DNA of 64,000 nucleotides from Caballeronia turbans. GTDB taxonomy: Bacteria > Pseudomonadota > Gammaproteobacteria > Burkholderiales > Burkholderiaceae. The DNA lies in contig FCOD02000001.1 of the NCBI GenBank assembly GCA_001544655.2, forward strand, positions 124,001 to 188,000, given 5' to 3'. The position numbers and the translations under genes were made by a program. Below are positions 17,099 through 27,280 of this stretch, piece by piece (position 1 is the stretch's first letter; each line of letters starts with the position of its first letter). The notes beneath the pieces are model-generated. The model searched no databases. It was given only the letters and a program-made list of their open reading frames with translations, and was not told the DNA's origin.

Positions 17099-18355
17099 CT
17101 ACTTCAGCTCGCGCGAGAGCGCTGCGATGCCTTCGAGCAGGCGCGCCGCGTCCGACATGCGCGTGAAGAGGGCAGGCGTCACGCGCACGACTTCGCCCGC
17201 ATCCGGACCGGGGCGCGTCACCGTGAACACGCCGAAGCGCTCGCGCAGCGCCGCGACGATCGCATCGCAGCCCTCTTTCGTCGCGCGTCCGTGCAGGCGG
17301 AAAGCGGTGATGCCTGCGGTCATCGCGGGATCGTCGGGCGTCATGATCTGTACGCCGGGAAGTTCGCGCGCCGGCTTTGCCCAGGCATCGCGCAATGCAC
17401 GCAGGCGCGCCTCCTTCGCCTTGGCCCCGATCGACAGATGCACGTCCAGCGCCGCCGGCAGCGTGAACCACGCGGCGAAGTTGGGCGAGCCGGTATGCAC
17501 GCGCGCGCGGATATCGTCGGCGGGCCAGGTCCGGTCGCCCAGATACGGATCGATCGACGCGACGTGTCCACGGCGGATATAGATCGCGCCGCAGCCGAGC
17601 GGCGCGCCGATCCACTTGTGCAGATTCAGCGCGGCGAAGGGCGCGTTCAGGTCCGGCACGTCGAAGTCGAGCTGCCCCCACGAATGCGCTGCATCGACGA
17701 TCACGTCCGCGCCGGCTTCCTTCGCCATCGCCGATATGTCCGCGACCGGCAGGACGAGTCCCGTCGCGAAGCACACGTGCGAGAGCAGCACGAGCCGCGT
17801 GCGCGGGTGCGCGCTCAAGGCCCTGGCGTAGGTTTGCAGCACCGCCTCGCGCGTCGCCGGCTCGGGCATCGTGATGCGCACGGGCGTGACGCCGCGCCGC
17901 TCGCGCAGCCATTCCATCGCGTCCTTGCCGCAGGGATAGTCGAGATCGCTGTAAAGCACGGTGTCGCCAGGAGAGAGCCGGTTGTAGCCGCTGATGAGCG
18001 CGAGCAGCGCTTCGGTCGCGTTGCGTGTCAGCTCGATTTCCTCGACCGCGCATCCCATTTCCTTCGCGACGCGCTCGCGCAGACCCTGATACAGCGTCAT
18101 CAGATGCGGGCGAATCAGCAGCGTCGTCTCGCGATTCACGCGTTCGGTCCAGTGATGGAACATCGCCTTGACCGGCTCGGTCATCGCTCCCCAGAAGCCG
18201 TTCTCCAGATTGATCAGCGCGTCCGACTGGCGCCACAAGGCGCGTACCGCGTCCCAGTAGTTTTCGTTCGTGGCGAGGCCGGTCGCCGGCGTGGGCGGGA
18301 GCGCCGCGAGCGCGGCTTCGAAATCGGGCGTGCGGTAGTCGAGGAGGTCGGGCAT
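17099..18355 (-). CDS. Aminotransferase class V-fold PLP enzyme
   Basis: 418 residues. The class V fold with PLP lysine in NLHKWIGAPLGCG, Asp-His of VDAAHSWG and RNATEALLALISGY. The subgroup includes isopenicillin-N-epimerase-like and cysteine-desulfurase-like enzymes; the substrate is unknown. Start MPDLLDYRTPDFEA is preferred since the upstream extension to 18403 looks non-globular; neither start has a strong ribosome site. Divergent from the chemoreceptor gene. Confidence 0.8.
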   Translation of the reverse strand: MPDLLDYRTPDFEAALAALPPTPATGLATNENYWDAVRALWRQSDALINLENGFWGAMTEPVKAMFHHWTERVNRETTLLIRPHLMTLYQGLRERVAKEMGCAVEEIELTRNATEALLALISGYNRLSPGDTVLYSDLDYPCGKDAMEWLRERRGVTPVRITMPEPATREAVLQTYARALSAHPRTRLVLLSHVCFATGLVLPVADISAMAKEAGADVIVDAAHSWGQLDFDVPDLNAPFAALNLHKWIGAPLGCGAIYIRRGHVASIDPYLGDRTWPADDIRARVHTGSPNFAAWFTLPAALDVHLSIGAKAKEARLRALRDAWAKPARELPGVQIMTPDDPAMTAGITAFRLHGRATKEGCDAIVAALRERFGVFTVTRPGPDAGEVVRVTPALFTRMSDAARLLEGIAALSRELK

Positions 18356-18612
18356 CGGAATCGGAAGTCGATGAGGGTGGAAAAAATTACTTGGCGTGAT
18401 CATGCTTCATGGCACGGGCTTACCGCTGCGCCCGGACAAAATGCGGACTATTTGCATCTTTCGCCTTCAGAGCTCAAACCGGCGGGCCGTAATCAGCAGG
18501 AAGAGCGTCACGCGCCCGGTGCGGCGAAACGTCCGCTCGTGCGGGGCAGTCCGCGCGAAGCGCGCGCACGACGCCGTATGTCCCTTGAACGGACCCTGAG
18601 AGAACCTGAAAC

Positions 18613-20307
18613 ATGAACCTGAAGAACATCACGATCAAGAACAAGCTGGTTGCTGGATTCGGTATTCTGGCCGTATTGGTGGTGCTTGTGGCAGGCATGT
18701 CCCTGCGCGCGCTATCCGTCGCGTCAGACGGCTTCGCGCACTACGTGAACGGCATCAACGCGCGCGCCGACGTGGCCAGCCAGCTTCGCACCGCCGTCGA
18801 CCGGCGCGCCATCGCCGCGCGCAATCTCGTGCTCGTCACGAAACCTTCCGATATCGATCTCGAGAAAGCCAACGTCACGCGTGCGCACGAGGACGTGCAG
18901 GCGCGCCTGAAGCAACTGAACGACATGATCGCCGCCGCGACCGATACCAGCGAAAAGGCGAAGAGCCTCGTCGCCGAGATGGGACGCGTGGAGACCCTGT
19001 ACGGGCCGGTCGCGACGAATATCGCCGGACTTGCGCTCGCGGGCAAGCGCGACGAGGCGATCCAAAAAATGGACGACGAATGCCGCCCGCTGCTCGCGCA
19101 ACTGGTCAAGGCCACCGACGATTACGCGACCTACACCGCCGCGCGCCGCGAGGACATCGTGCGCGCTGACGCGGCCAGCTATCGGATGCAACGCAACGTG
19201 CTGATCGCGCTCTGCGCGGCCGCGGCGCTCTTCGCGGTCGGTGCGGGCATCGCGATCACGCGCTCGATCACGACGCCGATCGGCAAAGCGGTCGGCATCG
19301 CGCAGACGGTGGCGCGCGGCGATCTGACGAGCCATATCGTCGCCGATGCGAAGGACGAAACCGGCGACCTGTTGCGCGCGCTCGCGACGATGAACGCGCG
19401 CCTCACCGAAACCGTGGGCCGCGTGCGCGAAGGCAGCGGCGCGGTCGGCGGCGCGGCGAAGGAGCTCGCGACCGGCAACACCGATCTGAGCCAGCGCACC
19501 GAAGAGCAGGCCGCTTCCTTGCAGGAGACGGCGGCGAGCATGGAAGAGCTCACGTCGACGGTGCGCCAGAACGCCGCGAACGCGCAGCAGGCGAGTTCGC
19601 TCGCGTCGAATGCATCGGATATCGCGAGGAAAGGCAGCGATGTCGTCGGCCGCGTGGTTGCGACGATGAACGGCATCAGCGACAGCTCCGACAAGATCGC
19701 GGAGATCACGGGCATCATCGAAGGCATCGCATTTCAGACGAACATTCTCGCGCTCAACGCGGCGGTCGAAGCGGCGCGGGCAGGCGAGCAGGGCCGGGGC
19801 TTCGCGGTCGTCGCAAGCGAAGTGCGCAGTCTCGCGCAGCGCTCGTCGACGGCGGCGAAGGAGATCAAGGAACTGATCGCGGCCTCCACGGACAAGGTGC
19901 GCGACGGTTCCGTGCTGGCGGGCGAAGCAGGCACGACGATGACCGAGGTGACGCAGGCCGTCGCGCGCGTGACGGACATCATGCAGGAGATCGCGGCGGC
20001 TTCGGCGGAGCAGGGACGCGGCATCGAGCAGGTGAATCTTGCCATCACGCAGATGGACGAAGTCACGCAGCAGAACGCGGCGCTGGTGGAAGAAGCGGCC
20101 GCGGCGGCATCGTCGCTCGAAGAACAGGGACGCAGGCTCAACGAAGCGGTCGCGTTCTTCACGGTGGACGCGCCGGCATCGACGTTCACGCGCTCTGAGA
20201 CGCACGTGGCCCGCGCGCCGGTTGCGAAGTCCGCACCTCGCGTTGCCCGGGTCGCTCAGATTGCGGTCGCGAAGCCGGCGACCACCGACGGCTGGAGCAC
20301 CTTCTGA
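18613..20307 (+). CDS. Methyl-accepting chemotaxis protein
   Basis: Inner-membrane chemoreceptor, 564 residues. TM1 at about 12-34, a periplasmic four-helix sensor (35-190), TM2 at about 195-215, a HAMP domain (215-268) and a cytoplasmic signalling domain with the conserved hairpin [22 protein letters not shown]. The C-terminus GWSTF fits the xWxxF pentapeptide used to tether CheR/CheB. No che genes nearby, so it is an orphan receptor. Ligand unknown. Confidence 0.93.
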   Translation: MNLKNITIKNKLVAGFGILAVLVVLVAGMSLRALSVASDGFAHYVNGINARADVASQLRTAVDRRAIAARNLVLVTKPSDIDLEKANVTRAHEDVQARLKQLNDMIAAATDTSEKAKSLVAEMGRVETLYGPVATNIAGLALAGKRDEAIQKMDDECRPLLAQLVKATDDYATYTAARREDIVRADAASYRMQRNVLIALCAAAALFAVGAGIAITRSITTPIGKAVGIAQTVARGDLTSHIVADAKDETGDLLRALATMNARLTETVGRVREGSGAVGGAAKELATGNTDLSQRTEEQAASLQETAASMEELTSTVRQNAANAQQASSLASNASDIARKGSDVVGRVVATMNGISDSSDKIAEITGIIEGIAFQTNILALNAAVEAARAGEQGRGFAVVASEVRSLAQRSSTAAKEIKELIAASTDKVRDGSVLAGEAGTTMTEVTQAVARVTDIMQEIAAASAEQGRGIEQVNLAITQMDEVTQQNAALVEEAAAAASSLEEQGRRLNEAVAFFTVDAPASTFTRSETHVARAPVAKSAPRVARVAQIAVAKPATTDGWSTF

Positions 20308-20314
20308 CGCCGGT

Positions 20315-21310
20315 TCAGGCGTTCACATCGACGATGACGCGGCCCTTCACTTCGCCGCGCAGCAAGCGCGCGGCGACATCGGGCGCATCCGCGAGCGCGA
20401 CGGTGGTCGCGACGCTTTCGATGGTCGCGACCGGCACTTCGTCGGCGATCGCCTTCCACGCCGCGACGCGCCGCTCGCGCGGCACGTAGACACTGTCCAC
20501 GCCCAGCAAGGCGACGCCGCGCAGGATGAACGGCGCGACGGACGCCGGCAGATCCATGCCTTGCGCGAGCCCGCACGCGGCAACCGCGCCGCCGTAGCGC
20601 AAGCTCGCGCAGACGTTCGCGAGCGTATGACTGCCGACGCAATCGACGGCCGCCGCCCAGCGTTCCTTCTGCAGCGGCTTGCCCGGGTCCGAAAGCGTCG
20701 CGCGCTCGACGATATCCGCCGCGCCCAGCTCGCGCAGCCGCGCGGCTTCCTCGGGGCGGCCGGTCGACGCGATCACGCGAAAGCCGCGCTTGGCCAGAAT
20801 CGCGACGGCGAAGCTGCCGACGCCGCCGTTCGCGCCCGTCACGAGCACGTCGCCGTCTTTCGGGCCGATGCCATGTTTTTCGAGTGCCTGCACGCACAGC
20901 ATCGCGGTATAGCCCGCGGTGCCGACGGCCATCGCCTGGCGCGTCGTGATGTTCGCGGGCAGCGCGATCAGATGGTCGCCCGGCACGCGCGCCTTCTGCG
21001 CGAGCCCGCCCCAATGCGTTTCGCCCGCGCCCCAGCCGTTCATCACGACCTTGTCACCGGGCTCGTAATCCGGATGCGAACTCGCCTCGACGACGCCCGC
21101 GAAGTCGATGCCCGGCACCATCGGCCACATGCGCACGACCGGCGCCCGGCCGGTGATCGCGAGGCCGTCCTTGTAGTTCAACGTGGAGAAGTCGATGCGC
21201 ACGAGCACGTCGCCGCCGTCGCCGGACAAAGCCAGGCGCGATTCGTCGATCGACTGAATGGACGCGACCGTGCGGTCGTCCTGTTTGTCGAGCATGAGGG
21301 CTTTGAACAT
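20315..21310 (-). CDS. AcuI/YhdH-type NADPH quinone/acrylyl-CoA reductase
   Basis: 331 residues of the zinc-free medium-chain reductase family: FSTLNYKDGLAITG, VPGIDFAGVV, nucleotide-binding TGANGGVGSFAVAIL. AcuI members reduce acrylyl-CoA; others act as quinone reductases. The start is set at MFKALMLDKQ, since upstream codons are not conserved-looking. It lies 59 bp after the PRC-barrel gene on the same strand and converges with the chemoreceptor gene. Confidence 0.85.
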   Translation of the reverse strand: MFKALMLDKQDDRTVASIQSIDESRLALSGDGGDVLVRIDFSTLNYKDGLAITGRAPVVRMWPMVPGIDFAGVVEASSHPDYEPGDKVVMNGWGAGETHWGGLAQKARVPGDHLIALPANITTRQAMAVGTAGYTAMLCVQALEKHGIGPKDGDVLVTGANGGVGSFAVAILAKRGFRVIASTGRPEEAARLRELGAADIVERATLSDPGKPLQKERWAAAVDCVGSHTLANVCASLRYGGAVAACGLAQGMDLPASVAPFILRGVALLGVDSVYVPRERRVAAWKAIADEVPVATIESVATTVALADAPDVAARLLRGEVKGRVIVDVNA

Positions 21311-21369
21311 CGTCGGATTCCGGAGGAGGTTGAGCGAAAGAGGCGGCGCGCGGCCGCCTCCCGGCAAGC

Positions 21370-21807
21370 TTAATGATGCTCGAATTCCGCGCGCGGCTTC
21401 GGCGTCGCCTTCACCTTGTTGTACTGGAACTCGGGCAGCGCCTTGATCGCGTCCTTGGTCGCGCCCGCGAGCACGAACTGGCCGTTTTTGACGTCGAGTT
21501 GATCGATGGGAATCGCGACGTCGTGGCGCGCCACGCCGAGGAACTTGTTCGCGGCGATGATCGCGAACGAAACGGATTTGTCCGGCGCGACGATGATGTC
21601 ATTGATCACGCCGACGCGTTGTCCCTGATCGTTGACGACGGGTTTGTTGAGGACGGATTTCTTGATGCTCCAGCCATCGATGATGGCCGTCGAGACCTCG
21701 ACCGATACGCCGAGCGGTTGCGTGCCCGCGACTTGGGCGAAGGATGCCGTGGAAGTCAGGCCGAGTGCCGACGATGCAACGAGCAGTGCCACGAGTTTCG
21801 ATTTCAT
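21370..21807 (-). CDS. Exported PRC-barrel domain protein
   Basis: 145 residues. A signal peptide (KLVALLVASSALGLTSTASFAQ) precedes one PRC-barrel-like domain: WSIKKSVLNKPVVNDQGQRVGVINDIIVAPD and KFLGVARHDVAIPIDQL. The exported type is common in Burkholderia relatives; role unknown. Probably periplasmic. Confidence 0.8.
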   Translation of the reverse strand: MKSKLVALLVASSALGLTSTASFAQVAGTQPLGVSVEVSTAIIDGWSIKKSVLNKPVVNDQGQRVGVINDIIVAPDKSVSFAIIAANKFLGVARHDVAIPIDQLDVKNGQFVLAGATKDAIKALPEFQYNKVKATPKPRAEFEHH

Positions 21808-21985
21808 TGTTTCGATTCCTCAAAGGATTAGGAAAGCCGTCAATGGAAATGCGCGATTCAAGCTTCCGGCGCGGTAGAAGTTTGAACGTTAATCGTGGAT
21901 TATGCAGGAACGGTGTCAGCTTGCGCCGCGCGCACTGCAATAGTGCGAACGTGCGGCGCGTGCTGCCGCGGGATTTGAAACGGAA

Positions 21986-22201
21986 TCAATGCAATAGCCG
22001 CGTGAGCGCGTCGGCCCTGTGCACGGCGCGCTTGCCGCTCTTGTCGCTTTCGACTTCGAAGTGCGGATCCTCGCGCGACGCGTTGACGGTATGGCCGTCG
22101 AGCGTCGTGCGCTCGGTGACGATGCGCACGATATGCCCCGTCGTTTCGCCTTGCGGCGTGTTCCAGCGGACGTGATCGTGCAGCTTGAAAGACTTGCGCA
22201 T
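21986..22201 (-). CDS. DUF2945 (hypervirulence-associated TUDOR-like) small protein
   Basis: 71 residues starting MRKSFKLHDHVRWNTPQGETTG and containing HTVNASREDPHFEVES(D)K, a DUF2945 signature. AGGAG lies about 10 nt before the ATG at 22201; longer open sequence upstream belongs to the next gene's other frame. Function unknown despite the family name. 56 bp downstream of the DUF1810 gene, same strand. Confidence 0.78.
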   Translation of the reverse strand: MRKSFKLHDHVRWNTPQGETTGHIVRIVTERTTLDGHTVNASREDPHFEVESDKSGKRAVHRADALTRLLH

Positions 22202-22257
22202 GGCGCTTGGCTCCTGAAGGAACGTGGACGTTTCAGAAGGCGCAACCGCCATGCCCG

Positions 22258-22680
22258 TCATCGCAGGCGTGCGAGCGTGGCTTCGTCGTCCTGGCCGCCG
22301 AAATAGCGGCGCAGCGCTTCCTGAAAGACCCCGGGGTCGTCGGCCGTGTGCGCGAAAAGGGTCATCGACGAATGAAATTTCATGTCGTCCGGATAGCCGA
22401 AGATGTCGCCGACGCTGCGCCCCTGCACGCCGCCGACGATGCGCGTCAGCTCGACGAGCCGCGCGCCCAGCACGGGATGCGCGAGATACGCCCGGGCTTC
22501 GTCGCGCGACGAGATCGCATAGCGCTGCGCCATCGCGCTGTGCCCGAGGCCGGCGATCTGCGGAAACACGAACCACATCCAGTGCGTGCGCTTGCGGCCG
22601 GCCGAGAGTTCGGCGCGCACGTCGTCGATGACGCTCTCCTGCGCGTCGACGAAACGCTGAAGGTCGTAGGGATCGCTCAT
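22258..22680 (-). CDS. DUF1810 family protein
   Basis: 140 residues, cytoplasmic alpha-helical. Family motifs are DLQRFVDAQ, HWMWFVFPQIAGLG and SVGDIFGYPDDMKFHSSMTLFA. The family is calpastatin-like by fold name only; function unknown. It lies between the aldo/keto reductase gene (10 bp upstream) and DUF2945, probably one transcription unit. Confidence 0.85.
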   Translation of the reverse strand: MSDPYDLQRFVDAQESVIDDVRAELSAGRKRTHWMWFVFPQIAGLGHSAMAQRYAISSRDEARAYLAHPVLGARLVELTRIVGGVQGRSVGDIFGYPDDMKFHSSMTLFAHTADDPGVFQEALRRYFGGQDDEATLARLR

Positions 22681-22690
22681 GGTTCTCTCC

Positions 22691-23596
22691 TTAAGGGAGC
22701 GCGTCGGCGATGCGCTGTCTCATCGCCGCGTCGGGATAAATGCCCATGCCCGCGCGCGCGTTGTCGATCATGTATTCGCGCCGTCCCGTGCCGGGAATGA
22801 CGCAGGTCACGGCGGCGTTGCCCAGCACGAATTTGAGCAGAAGCTGTGCCCACGACGCGCAGCCGAGTTCCTGTGCGAACGCGGGCAAGGGCCGGTTGCG
22901 CAGGCTCGCGAGCAGCGACCCGCCGCCGAACGGCTGATTGACGATCACCGCGACGCCGCGCTCGGCGGCGAGCGGCAGGAGGCGCGCTTCGGCGTCGCGG
23001 TCGTTGGCGGCGTAGTTGATCTGCATGAAATCGACGCGCTCCGAGCGCAGCACGGCCTCGACTTGGGCAAATGCGCTCGACGTGTAATGCGTGATGCCGA
23101 TGTAGCGGATCTTGCCCGCGGCTTTCCAGTCGCGCAGAGTGGCGAGATGCGTGCGCCAGTCGAGCAGGTTGTGAATCTGCATGAGATCGATGCGATCGGT
23201 CCGCCAGAGGCGCATCGACTGCTCCATCTGCGCGATGCCGGCCTCGCGTCCGTCGGTCCAGACCTTGGTGGCGATGAACGCCTTGTCGCGCGCGTGCGAC
23301 TCGGCGAGCAGCGCGCCCGCGACGGCTTCGGAGGAGCCGTACATCGGCGATGAATCGATGACCGAGCCGCCCGCGGCGAAAAGCGCGCCCAGCACGTCGG
23401 CGAGCTCGCGGCGACGGGTTGCGTCGTTGCCTGCGTCGAAGGTGCGCCAGGTGCCGCAGCCGACGATGGGCAAGGGCTCGCCGGTTGCGGGGATCGGGCG
23501 CTTGTTCATGGGTTGGACGGGCGGTTTGGCTGCAAGGGCGGTTTGTGCGGCGAGCGCGGCGGCGGTGAGGCAGAGGAAATCTCGGCGGGTGGTCAT
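22691..23596 (-). CDS. Aldo/keto reductase with Tat-type signal
   Basis: 301 residues. The N-terminus TTRRDFLCLTAAALAAQTALA is a twin-arginine signal, so the enzyme is likely periplasmic. The (beta/alpha)8 aldo/keto fold follows: VIDSSPMYGSSEAVAG (catalytic Asp, Tyr), FIATKVW (Lys), DLMQIHN (His), and NADPH region VIPGTGRREYMIDNA. Start at the Met before the RR motif. Heads the operon with DUF1810. Confidence 0.85.
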   Translation of the reverse strand: MTTRRDFLCLTAAALAAQTALAAKPPVQPMNKRPIPATGEPLPIVGCGTWRTFDAGNDATRRRELADVLGALFAAGGSVIDSSPMYGSSEAVAGALLAESHARDKAFIATKVWTDGREAGIAQMEQSMRLWRTDRIDLMQIHNLLDWRTHLATLRDWKAAGKIRYIGITHYTSSAFAQVEAVLRSERVDFMQINYAANDRDAEARLLPLAAERGVAVIVNQPFGGGSLLASLRNRPLPAFAQELGCASWAQLLLKFVLGNAAVTCVIPGTGRREYMIDNARAGMGIYPDAAMRQRIADALP

Positions 23597-23830
23597 GGGC
23601 GGTGAGCGCGGGTTGTGCGATTCGGCTGGGGGAAAAGGCATGTCGCGAATTCCTGCTCGATGACGGTCCGTTCGATTCTTTCGCCGTGAGGAACGCACGA
23701 TGACGCAAGTTCGTTCCTGCTTTCAGGCCGTTGCGTCTACGTTTGAAGCTATGCTTTTTTGCGTTTCGGACGTTTCGAGGAATTAGCATACCTCGCTCTC
23801 GCCAGCGATCTCAGTCCACAATAATCCGCC

Positions 23831-25096
23831 ATGACCCGCCGAAACGATCTGCAAAACATGCAGCCCCTGGAACTGATTCGCACGCTGCGTCTGGCTGGCC
23901 GCGCCGCCGAAGCCCGCGCCCTTTGCGCGCAGTTGTCCGCCTGCGACGATCCCGGCTGCGTGATCGCCCAGCTTGGAATCGATTTGAGCTATCTCGGCAT
24001 GTATGCCGACGCCGAAACGCAACTGAAACGCGCATTAGCGAACGAGTCGCTCTCTTACGTCGATCGCTATATTGTGATCGACGAGTTGTGCGGCGTGCAA
24101 TTCATCCTCGGCAAGTTTCACGAAGCGCACGAGGGATACCGCGCGCTGCGCGGGCGTGAGTATGCCCAAGCCTTTCACCGTCTGATTATCGGAGATGATC
24201 CCGTCTGGCAGGGCGTAGGGGCTGACGATTTCCTCAGCATGGAAGAACCTGTCGCGGGCAAACGGATATTCATTTGCGGGGAGGGCGGTTTCGGCGACTT
24301 CGTGCATTTCTCGCGCTACATCGATCTCCTTCTTCGGGACGGGGCGCGTGCGGTCGTCGTGGAGCACATCCCGGCATGGGAAGGCATTTTTCGCCAGAGC
24401 GACGACGTGACATTGTCGAAGGCGACAGCCGAGCAGCGCGCGATCGAAATCGAGCGCTGCGATCGCATCACCTTCGGCTTCAGTCTTTACGCGCGATATC
24501 AGCGCTCGCCGTACTTTCCTGCGGAGAATCCCGGGGCGCGCATTGCCATCGATCCAGCCAGGGTGTTGTCCGACGAGGCGAGCGCGCAGTTGAGCGTCGA
24601 AACGACGCTCCCGAAAATCGGCCTGATCTGGAAAAGCGCGAGCGGCGTGCGTCACGAGCCGTATCGCTCGATTCCGCTGGAGCGCCTCGAATCTGTGCTA
24701 ACAAGCGGCACCTGTCGTCTCTATTCGCTGCAGGTAGGCGAGATCAGCGAAGAAGAGCGCGCCGTCATGAACCGCCACGGCGTGACCGACATGGCGCCGC
24801 ATCTCTCGACCTTCGGCGACACCGCTCGCGTGCTCGAAAAGCTGGATCTGCTCATCACCATCGACACGGGCACGGCGCATCTCGCTGGCGCGCTGAATCG
24901 CCCCGTCTGGGTGCTGCTGCCGCAGGCATGCGATCCACGCTGGCTCGACTGCCAGCGCTTTACGCCGTGGTATCCGTCGATGCGCCTCTATCGTCAGACC
25001 GAGCTCGGCAACTGGGCCCAGCCGCTCGCGGACATGCAGGCCGACCTCGCCGCGCTCAGTGCTTCCGTAGCGCCGTCGTCCGCCGAAAGCCCCTGA
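23831..25096 (+). CDS. TPR-containing glycosyltransferase family 9-like protein
   Basis: 421 residues. N-terminal tetratricopeptide-like helices (1-125: AGRAAEARALCAQL, GMYADAETQLKRAL) and a C-terminal GT-B domain resembling heptosyltransferases (FICGEGGFGDFVHFSRYIDLLL; IGLIWKSASG; LLITIDTGTAHLAGALNRPVWVLLP). It probably transfers a sugar to protein or glycan, perhaps flagellin or surface protein. Codon use includes more AT-ending codons than its neighbours in the first half. Its last 41 bp overlap the convergent ClC gene. Confidence 0.78.
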   Translation: MTRRNDLQNMQPLELIRTLRLAGRAAEARALCAQLSACDDPGCVIAQLGIDLSYLGMYADAETQLKRALANESLSYVDRYIVIDELCGVQFILGKFHEAHEGYRALRGREYAQAFHRLIIGDDPVWQGVGADDFLSMEEPVAGKRIFICGEGGFGDFVHFSRYIDLLLRDGARAVVVEHIPAWEGIFRQSDDVTLSKATAEQRAIEIERCDRITFGFSLYARYQRSPYFPAENPGARIAIDPARVLSDEASAQLSVETTLPKIGLIWKSASGVRHEPYRSIPLERLESVLTSGTCRLYSLQVGEISEEERAVMNRHGVTDMAPHLSTFGDTARVLEKLDLLITIDTGTAHLAGALNRPVWVLLPQACDPRWLDCQRFTPWYPSMRLYRQTELGNWAQPLADMQADLAALSASVAPSSAESP

Positions 25097-26825
25097 AACG
25101 CTCGCGCCGATGTTCCTCGTCGAAGTGCGCGCGCGCGGGCTTGACGAGATCGCTGCGCGAAACGATGCCGACGAGCCGCAGCGACTGCTCGTCCGCGACC
25201 ACCGGAAGGCGCTCCAGTTCATGCACGGCGAGGCGCGTCGCGGCGAGCCGGCACGGCTCACCCGGCAGCGCGAACACGGGCGCGCCACGCTGAAGCTGCT
25301 CCAACGCCTCGCCGATGCCCACACTCGCCTGCCCATCCGTCAGCGTCCCGAGCGCCGCCCGATCGAGCATCCCGACGAGCGCGCCGTCTTGCACGACCGG
25401 ATATGCGCGATGCACCTGATGCGGTCCGAAGTGCTTCGCGAGCACGTCGCTCAAAGGCGTGGCGGCATCGACCGTCAGCACGTCGCGCGTCATGACTTCC
25501 TCGACGTGATGACGCTCCAGCGGATCCACGCCGTATTCCCGATAGATGTGATACCCGCGCCGCGCGATCTTCTCGGTCATGATCGAGCGCTTCATCGCGA
25601 CCGTCGCGAAGCCGTGCGCGACGAGCGTCGCGGCGAGCAGCGGCAACAGCGCGTTCGCATCGTGGGTGAGGCCGAACGCGAAGACGATCGCGGTGAGCGG
25701 CGCGCCGAGTGTCGCGCCGAGCGTCGCGGCCATGCACACGAGCGGCCAGAGCGCGGCGTCATGGCCCGGAAGGATCGCGCCGAGCACGGTGCCTAAGCCT
25801 GCGCCGAGCATCAGGAGCGGCGCGAGCACGCCGCCCGAGGTCCCCGAGGCGAGCGCGATGACCCAGCTGATCGCCTTCACGGCGAGGATCGACAGCGCCA
25901 CCTGAATCGCGATGTGCTGATGCAGCAAGTCGCCGATCACGTCATAGCCGACGCCGAGCGCGCGCGGCTCGATGTACCCGCCGATGCCGACGAACACCGC
26001 GCCGATCGCAGGCCACCACATCCAGTGGATCGGCAGCTTGCCGAATACGTCTTCGAGCTTGTAGAGCGCCGCCGACAGCCCCGATGCCAGCGCGCCCGAC
26101 AGCAGCCCGGCCACGAGGCACGAAAGCAGCGAGATCATCTGCGGCGGCTGCGTGTCGAGCGGAAAGAGCGCGCCCGTGCCGAACACCGCGGCGCGCGCGA
26201 AACCCGCGACGGCGCAAGCGAGCGCGACCGGCAAAAAGCTGCGCGGACGCCACTCGAAGAGCAGCAGTTCGACCGCGAGCAGCACCGCCGCGACCGGCGT
26301 GCCGAACACGGCGGTCATGCCCGCCGCCGCGCCCGCGACGAGCAGCGTCTTGCGCTCGGCGGCCGTCACGTCGAAACATTGCGCGATCAGCGACCCGAGC
26401 GCGCCGCCCGTCATGATGATCGGGCCTTCCGCGCCGAACGGCCCGCCGCTGCCGATCACGATGCCCGACGACAACGGCTTCAGAATCGCCACCTTGGGCG
26501 ACATGCGGCTTTTGCCGAACAGAATCGCTTCGATGGCTTCGGGAATGCCATGGCCGCGAATCTTCTCCGAGCCGAAGCGAGCCATCATCCCGACGATCAG
26601 GCCGCCGATCACCGGAATCGCGATTACCCAGGGCCCGAGCGTGTTGAGCGCGGGCGAGCGGTCCGCGATCGAGAACGTGCCGAAGAAAAACAGGTTCGTG
26701 AAGAGATGGATGAGCCCGAGGAGCAGGACGGCCGCGAGCGTGGCGATCCCGCCGATGACCGCGGCGAGCCCGCAGATTTTCAGCAGCCGGTCGTTGACCG
26801 AAAAGTCGCGTTTGTGATGGTCCAT
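25056..26825 (-). CDS. ClC-type chloride channel/antiporter with CBS domains
   Basis: 589 residues. An N-terminal ClC membrane domain (about 15-435) with the pore motif GSGGPFGAEGP (125-135) that carries the gating glutamate, GRG-type sequence replaced by SEKIRGHGIPEA, and a later GTSGGVLAPLLMLGAGLG. Two CBS motifs (about 455-580) follow: EEVMTRDVLTVDAATPLSDVL and LPVVADEQSLRLVGIVSRSDLV. Third gene of the HPP-MarR-ClC operon. Overlaps the convergent GT9 gene at its 3' end. Confidence 0.92.
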   Translation of the reverse strand: MDHHKRDFSVNDRLLKICGLAAVIGGIATLAAVLLLGLIHLFTNLFFFGTFSIADRSPALNTLGPWVIAIPVIGGLIVGMMARFGSEKIRGHGIPEAIEAILFGKSRMSPKVAILKPLSSGIVIGSGGPFGAEGPIIMTGGALGSLIAQCFDVTAAERKTLLVAGAAAGMTAVFGTPVAAVLLAVELLLFEWRPRSFLPVALACAVAGFARAAVFGTGALFPLDTQPPQMISLLSCLVAGLLSGALASGLSAALYKLEDVFGKLPIHWMWWPAIGAVFVGIGGYIEPRALGVGYDVIGDLLHQHIAIQVALSILAVKAISWVIALASGTSGGVLAPLLMLGAGLGTVLGAILPGHDAALWPLVCMAATLGATLGAPLTAIVFAFGLTHDANALLPLLAATLVAHGFATVAMKRSIMTEKIARRGYHIYREYGVDPLERHHVEEVMTRDVLTVDAATPLSDVLAKHFGPHQVHRAYPVVQDGALVGMLDRAALGTLTDGQASVGIGEALEQLQRGAPVFALPGEPCRLAATRLAVHELERLPVVADEQSLRLVGIVSRSDLVKPARAHFDEEHRRERFRGFRRTTALRKH

Positions 26826-26844
26826 GATCAGCGCTCCAGGATAT

Positions 26845-27255
26845 TCAAAGATCGATGCGCGGCACGCGGAACGCGCCTTCGAGCGACTTCAGCTCCGCGC
26901 GATGCAGCGCGGCGAGCCGTTCGAGCACGTCTTCGCCGCGCGCTTCGAGATGCACCCGCACCTGACGGCGATCCTCGTCGCTCGGCGCGCGGCGCACGAG
27001 CCCGGCCGCCTCGCAGCGCGTGACGAGCGCCACCACGCCGTGATGATGCGATTGCAGCCGCTCGGCGAGTTCGCCCACCGTCGCCCAGTCGCGGCCCGGA
27101 TAGCCCTTGATGTGCAGGAGCAGCAGATACTGCAGCGGCGTGATGCCTTCGTCCTGCGCGGCGCGCTCGGAGAAGCGTTCGAAGCGGCGCATCTGATAGC
27201 GGAATTCGGACAACTGCTCGAAGTCCGGCTTGTTGAGGTTGCGCGGGGTTGTCAT
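26845..27255 (-). CDS. MarR family transcriptional regulator
   Basis: 136 residues, winged helix: ITPLQYLLLLHIKG, TVGELAERLQSHHHGVVALVTRCEAAGLVRRAPSDEDRRQVRVHL. The usual wing motif DxRxxxVxLT is present as DEDRRQVRVHLE. It lies between the HPP and ClC genes, with 19-25 bp gaps, and probably autoregulates the operon; a 15-bp imperfect palindrome at 28527-28541 is a candidate operator. Confidence 0.88.
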   Translation of the reverse strand: MTTPRNLNKPDFEQLSEFRYQMRRFERFSERAAQDEGITPLQYLLLLHIKGYPGRDWATVGELAERLQSHHHGVVALVTRCEAAGLVRRAPSDEDRRQVRVHLEARGEDVLERLAALHRAELKSLEGAFRVPRIDL

Positions 27256-27280
27256 CGGATTCCAGTCAGCGCGGGGCGGT

